In this document: in pieces, positions 5,148 to 7,818 of the stretch | Position numbering within the stretch: position 1 is the first letter of the stretch | Layout of the letters: each line of letters starts with the position of its first letter | Assembly: GCA_947586295.1 (NCBI GenBank) | Contig: CANPXQ010000043.1 | Span: 1-7,818, forward strand | Direction: 5' to 3' | Length of the DNA: 7,818 nt | From: an uncultured Bacilli bacterium | GTDB taxonomy: Bacteria; Bacillota_I; Bacilli_A; RF39; UBA660 | Translations under genes and position numbers: made by a program | The notes under the pieces: model-generated | Database searches by the model: none | Told to the model about the DNA's origin: nothing | What the model saw: the letters and a program-made list of their open reading frames with translations, nothing else

Positions 5148-5185
5148 TTTTTACTTTTGGTGATAAATTAATCGTAAAGTAAAAA
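5148..5185. repeat. 10-bp inverted repeat upstream of the recombinase
   Basis: TTTTTACTTT (5148-5157) and AAAGTAAAAA (5176-5185) are perfect inverted copies 18 bp apart, and AATCGT (5170-5175) is repeated inverted as ACGATT (5208-5213). The stretch 5093-5260 otherwise has no ORF or promoter that I can see. Inverted arms next to a tyrosine recombinase gene could be a recombination or resolution site, but the spacing is longer than the usual 6-8 bp core of a Xer-type site. Confidence 0.4.
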
Positions 5186-5273
5186 AAGTTTCTTAAAACG
5201 TCTAAAAACGATTATTTTTGTTATTACTTATTTTTTGATATTTTTGATTTTATTTATACGTGTTATGAGAATA

Positions 5274-5354
5274 ATATGTGTTACTCATACAATATGAGCA
5301 ATATGATTAATATGTATTGTATGTTTGGTATTGACAATATGAGTTATATGTGCT
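5274..5354. repeat. 9-bp phased ATATG ladder, candidate centromere and operator
   Basis: ATATG-type motifs begin at 5274, 5292, 5301, 5310, 5337 and 5346, all exact multiples of 9 bp apart. The frame position at 5283 is filled by an inverted copy (ACTCATA) and that at 5319 by GTATGTT. The best form is ATATGAG or ATATGTG. Off-frame copies lie at 5263 and 5368. Within the ladder CTCATA/TATGAG (5284-5298) and CATACAATA/TATTGTATG (5286-5294 with 5315-5323) are inverted repeats. The ladder covers the -35 and spacer of the operon promoter. RHH partition proteins such as omega or ParG bind short phased repeats of this type, at once repressing the par operon and marking the centromere. Confidence 0.7.
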
Positions 5355-5359
5355 ATACT
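5331..5359 (+). promoter_or_regulatory. Promoter of the recombinase-parA-RHH operon
   Basis: TTGACA (5331-5336) and TATACT (5354-5359) are 17 bp apart. The predicted start is near 5366, just before an in-frame ATG at 5370. That ATG would have almost no leader, so the downstream ATG at 5397 is the likely translation start. The promoter is embedded in the ATATG ladder and so probably repressed by a protein binding it. Confidence 0.85.
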
Positions 5360-5396
5360 AATAATACATATGAGAGGAAAGAAGGAATTTGATAAT

Positions 5397-6359
5397 ATGA
5401 ACGAAATAGTTATATTACAACCACAAAATATTGACACTACAAAAATTAATATTGAAAAAGAATTAAAAAGTTTTTTTGAATTAGAAGATTTTAGAGGAGA
5501 AACTCCACGAACATATACAACTGGTATTAATTACTTTATATCTTGGCTTAATAATAACAATATAAAAGCAATAAGTAAAGAATCTATAATTGCTTATAAA
5601 AAATATTTAATAAAACACGTTAAGCCTAGAACCGCTAATTTATATTTAAGTGGATTAAGGTGTTTATTTAGATATTTAAGTGATAAAGGTGTTGTTAATA
5701 TTATGAATAATATTAAAAATTTTAAAATTAGAAAAGGATACGCTAAACTACCAATACCTCTTGAAAAATATATAGAAATAGAAGAAACTTTAAAAAGAGA
5801 AAGACACGACGAGGCAACATATAGAGATTATGCTTTATTTGTATTAGCGGTAAATTGTATGTTAAGAGAGTGTGAAATGACAAGAAGTGATAAGAACGAT
5901 ATAATACAAATAGGAAATCAATATGTTTTAAAAATTCAAGGAAAAGGATATGATTCCAAGGACGATATAGCTATTTTAGAAGAAGATACGCTACAAGCTA
6001 TTTTAGATTATTTAAAAATAAGAGGAAAAGACGAATATGAGCCTTTATTTACAAGTGTCGCAACGAATCATAAAGGAAATAGATTAACTACAAGAAGTGT
6101 TAGTAGAATATTTAAAAATATATTAGTAAGATTTGGATTAGATTCGTCGTTATATACTGGGCATAGTACAAGACATACTGGAGCAACTTTTTTAAAAAAG
6201 AGCAACGTTGATTTGTTAGATATACAAAAAGTATTACGTCATAAAGACATAAATACTACCACAATATACGCTCATACGGAAGATAGATTAAATAATTCTA
6301 TGGAAAAAGTAGTACAAGAATATATTAGAGAAGGGAAAAAATTATATGGAAAAGAATAA
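5397..6359 (+). CDS. Tyrosine recombinase (XerC/D- or integrase-like)
   Basis: This 320-residue DNA breaking-rejoining enzyme is numbered from the ATG at 5397, which has AAGGA (5382-5386) 10 nt upstream. The N-terminal SAM-like core-binding domain covers about residues 20-110 (TYTTGINYFISWL, ANLYLSGLRCLFRYL). The catalytic domain follows with the full active-site set: Arg157 (LRECEM), Lys183 (QGKG), His256 and Arg259 (GHSTRH), His282 (LRHK) and the nucleophile Tyr291 (TTTIYAHT). The length is that of XerC/XerD and simple plasmid recombinases, without the arm-binding domain of larger phage integrases. It overlaps parA by 14 bp, so it is co-translated with partition genes. This favours a role in resolving plasmid multimers, although integration into a chromosomal site cannot be excluded. 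Confidence 0.93.
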   Translation: MNEIVILQPQNIDTTKINIEKELKSFFELEDFRGETPRTYTTGINYFISWLNNNNIKAISKESIIAYKKYLIKHVKPRTANLYLSGLRCLFRYLSDKGVVNIMNNIKNFKIRKGYAKLPIPLEKYIEIEETLKRERHDEATYRDYALFVLAVNCMLRECEMTRSDKNDIIQIGNQYVLKIQGKGYDSKDDIAILEEDTLQAILDYLKIRGKDEYEPLFTSVATNHKGNRLTTRSVSRIFKNILVRFGLDSSLYTGHSTRHTGATFLKKSNVDLLDIQKVLRHKDINTTTIYAHTEDRLNNSMEKVVQEYIREGKKLYGKE

Positions 6360-7137
6360 AGTTTTGACTATATGTAACCAAAAAGGCGGGGTCGGAAAAA
6401 CTACAACCGCATTAAATATGGGAGCTTGGCTTTCTATATTTGCAAAAGTTAAAGTTTTATTAATAGATATAGACGGACAAGCTAATTTGACAGCTTGCAC
6501 AAGCATAGATAATAGTAAAATTAGTGGTACTTCTTTTGATTTACTAACGAATGACAATATAAAAGCGGAAGATGTAATATACAAAGGAAATGATTTATTT
6601 GATATTATCATATCCGACGAAAGATTAAATAATATAGATTTAATTCTTAATGGTGTTATGGATAGAGAAAGACAATTATTATATAAGATTGAATCTATTG
6701 TAAAAGATTATGATTATATCATAATAGATTGTAGTCCCTCTTTGAATCTTGCTACTATTAATTCTTTGGTAGCTAGTGATTATGTATTGATTCCAGTACA
6801 AAGTGATTATTTAAGTATTAGAGGTACGGCTAAATTATTGGATAGTATTAATAAAATAAGAGAACGTATGAATCCAAAATTGGATATTTTAGGGGTTTTT
6901 ATAACTATGTATGATAACCGCAAAATAAATGATAAAAACATCTATTTTACAATAAAGGAACAATTTAAAGACAAGGCTTTTGATACTTTTATAAGAGAAA
7001 ACGTTCGTCTTAAAGAAAGTCCAATAGAAAAGAAAAGTATATTTGAATATGATAAAAATTGTAATGGATATGTAGATTATTATAATTTATTTATAGAAGT
7101 ATGGAAAAGATTAGGAGGAAAAGTAAATGAAAAATAA
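6346..7137 (+). CDS. parA: ParA-family partition ATPase
   Basis: This is a 263-residue Walker-type ATPase that moves plasmid copies apart by dynamic binding to the nucleoid. The deviant P-loop KGGVGKTT covers residues 13-20, with the signature Lys13. Walker A' is LLIDIDGQAN (D41 and D43) and Walker B is YIIIDCSP (D128). The lack of an N-terminal HTH region makes it type Ib-like or Soj-like rather than P1/F-like. The start has GAAGGG (6330-6335) at 10 nt and overlaps the recombinase stop by 14 bp. The end overlaps the next gene by 11 bp. Both Trp codons are TGG. The partner is the small RHH protein downstream, as in ParF/ParG and delta/omega systems. Confidence 0.95.
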   Translation: MEKNKVLTICNQKGGVGKTTTALNMGAWLSIFAKVKVLLIDIDGQANLTACTSIDNSKISGTSFDLLTNDNIKAEDVIYKGNDLFDIIISDERLNNIDLILNGVMDRERQLLYKIESIVKDYDYIIIDCSPSLNLATINSLVASDYVLIPVQSDYLSIRGTAKLLDSINKIRERMNPKLDILGVFITMYDNRKINDKNIYFTIKEQFKDKAFDTFIRENVRLKESPIEKKSIFEYDKNCNGYVDYYNLFIEVWKRLGGKVNEK

Positions 7138-7444
7138 TAAAAATGAATTACAAAAAAAAGCTTTTAATGATTTATTTAGTGAAACAAATAACAATTTTAC
7201 GTCAAAGACTATAATTGAAGAAGATAAACCACAAAAATTAGAAAACACAAAAAAAATTCAAACTAAAAGGAAAACATATAATATTCCCGTTGATATAGTA
7301 GAAGATATGGAAAAAATAGTTTATATAGACCGCGATATAAAAGATAATACCGAATTACTTATAATTGCTTTAAGAAACTATTTAGATTCTAAAACTTGTA
7401 AAGATTTATTAATGGAGTATGATAAATTAAAAGGGATACAATAA
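7127..7444 (+). CDS. Ribbon-helix-helix partner of ParA (ParB/ParG-like)
   Basis: This 105-residue protein starts at an ATG with AGGAGG (7113-7118) 8 nt upstream and overlaps parA by 11 bp. Residues 1-45 are polar and probably disordered, a common trait of ParG-like proteins, whose flexible N-terminus stimulates the ATPase. Residues 47-88 have the RHH layout: a basic strand KRKTYNIPVDIV, helix EDMEKIVYI, then a helix with NTELLIIALRNYLDSK. The last 15 residues are charged. The likely role is binding the centromere, probably the 9-bp ladder upstream of the recombinase, and repressing the operon. The RHH fold is called from the pattern and the context, not from strong sequence identity. Confidence 0.78.
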   Translation: MKNNKNELQKKAFNDLFSETNNNFTSKTIIEEDKPQKLENTKKIQTKRKTYNIPVDIVEDMEKIVYIDRDIKDNTELLIIALRNYLDSKTCKDLLMEYDKLKGIQ

Positions 7445-7465
7445 ATGTATATTTTTCCATTATCT

Positions 7466-7539
7466 AAGCATAATATATATTATATTTTATATAAAGCATA
7501 ATATATCATACATATTTTAAATTGACATTTTATATAAAA
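7466..7539. repeat. Direct repeats upstream of the antitoxin gene
   Basis: AAGCATAATATAT occurs at 7466-7478 and 7494-7506 (28 bp apart). TTTTATATAAA occurs at 7485-7495 and 7528-7538, the second copy being part of a 12-bp palindrome (7528-7539) that fills the spacer of the antitoxin promoter. Palindromes in this position are usual operators for RelB-type RHH antitoxins. The upstream copies may extend the operator or serve partition. Confidence 0.55.
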
Positions 7540-7550
7540 TATGTTATTGT
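7522..7550 (+). promoter_or_regulatory. Promoter of the antitoxin gene
   Basis: TTGACA (7522-7527) and TATTGT (7545-7550) are separated by 17 bp, and the spacer contains the palindrome TTTTATATAAAA. The antitoxin, an RHH protein, is expected to autorepress here. Confidence 0.7.
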
Positions 7551-7574
7551 TTTAACTATGAAAGAGGTGTTATT

Positions 7575-7818
7575 ATGGAAAGCTTAACAACTGCTATAAG
7601 CGTGCAAGTAGATAGACAAGACAAAGAGTTAGCAACTGGTATTTTAAATAATTTAGGGTTAAATATGAGTACATACGTCAATATGGCAATAAAACAATTA
7701 ATTAATAAAGACGGCGTACCTTTTGAGGTAGTAAATCCTAAACCAAGTAAAGAATTATTAGAGGCAATACAAGAAGGCGAAGATATACTAAATGGAAAAG
7801 TAAAAGCAAAAAGTTATA
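7575..7818 (+). CDS. RelB/DinJ-family antitoxin, cut by right edge
   Basis: The 81 residues visible start at an ATG with AGAGGTG 5 nt upstream. The N-terminal RHH domain (residues 4-47) has the DinJ signature: LTTAISVQVDRQDKELATGILNNLGLN split as a strand and helix, then MSTYVNMAIKQLI, then the family's GVPFEVV. The tail PSKELLEAIQEGEDILNGKVK is the toxin-wrapping helix. Antitoxins of this family bind and neutralise RelE/YafQ-type mRNA endoribonucleases and repress their own promoter. The toxin gene would be expected immediately downstream, outside the window. If the window were a closed circle, the frame would stop after one more codon (82 residues) and no toxin gene would follow. Confidence 0.92.
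   Translation, partial: MESLTTAISVQVDRQDKELATGILNNLGLNMSTYVNMAIKQLINKDGVPFEVVNPKPSKELLEAIQEGEDILNGKVKAKSY

Noticed and set aside
5263..5374. CRISPR-like or random AT repeat explanation for the ATATG motifs
   Set aside because: The units are 9 bp with no conserved long repeats or spacers, so this is not CRISPR. The regular register and promoter position argue against pure chance.
5370..5396. ATG at 5370 as the recombinase start
   Set aside because: It lies within about 5 nt of the predicted transcription start and has no room for a ribosome binding site, whereas the ATG at 5397 has AAGGA.
6342..6611. Minus-strand ORF opposite parA
   Set aside because: It is an antisense shadow of the P-loop region with no start signals.

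Overview
The window reads as part or all of a small, very AT-rich plasmid or plasmid-like element from a Mollicutes-like bacterium, or another low-GC Bacilli relative, that decodes TGA as tryptophan. Three genes on the left arm keep clear family signatures only when in-frame TGA codons are read through as Trp: a Rep-like winged-helix protein, a NUMOD4/HNH endonuclease and a 63-residue HTH-like protein. Every complete gene in the window ends in TAA or TAG, and none uses TGA as a stop. A standard-code gene finder would call the Rep-like gene and the small gene broken, and would cut the endonuclease just before its HNH core.

Layout. Positions 1-3368 are coded on the minus strand. From right to left they hold a Cro/CI-type regulator (3111-3368), an unknown acidic protein (2748-2972), the 63-residue protein (2450-2641), the HNH endonuclease (1762-2355) overlapping the Rep-like gene (1386-1805), a phased iteron-like array (1263-1399), a GC-richer hairpin block (1125-1217) and two unknown genes (627-1082 and 208-561). 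From 3505 onward everything reads on the plus strand: two lipoproteins (3505-3798 and 3900-4901), a strongly predicted small structured RNA with its own promoter and terminator (about 4967-5092), then a tyrosine recombinase, a ParA ATPase and a ribbon-helix-helix protein as an overlapping operon (5397-7444), and finally a RelB/DinJ-type antitoxin gene cut by the right edge (7575 onward).

How the parts fit (inference). The left arm looks like a replication module: initiator-like protein, iterons and structured DNA. The right arm looks like a stability module: multimer resolution or integration by the recombinase, partition by ParA plus the RHH centromere binder, and addiction by a toxin-antitoxin pair. 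The promoter of the recombinase-par operon is embedded in a ladder of ATATG motifs phased every 9 bp, a good candidate for a combined operator and centromere. The two lipoproteins are probable cargo that alters the cell surface. Whether the window is a complete circle cannot be decided from the sequence alone.
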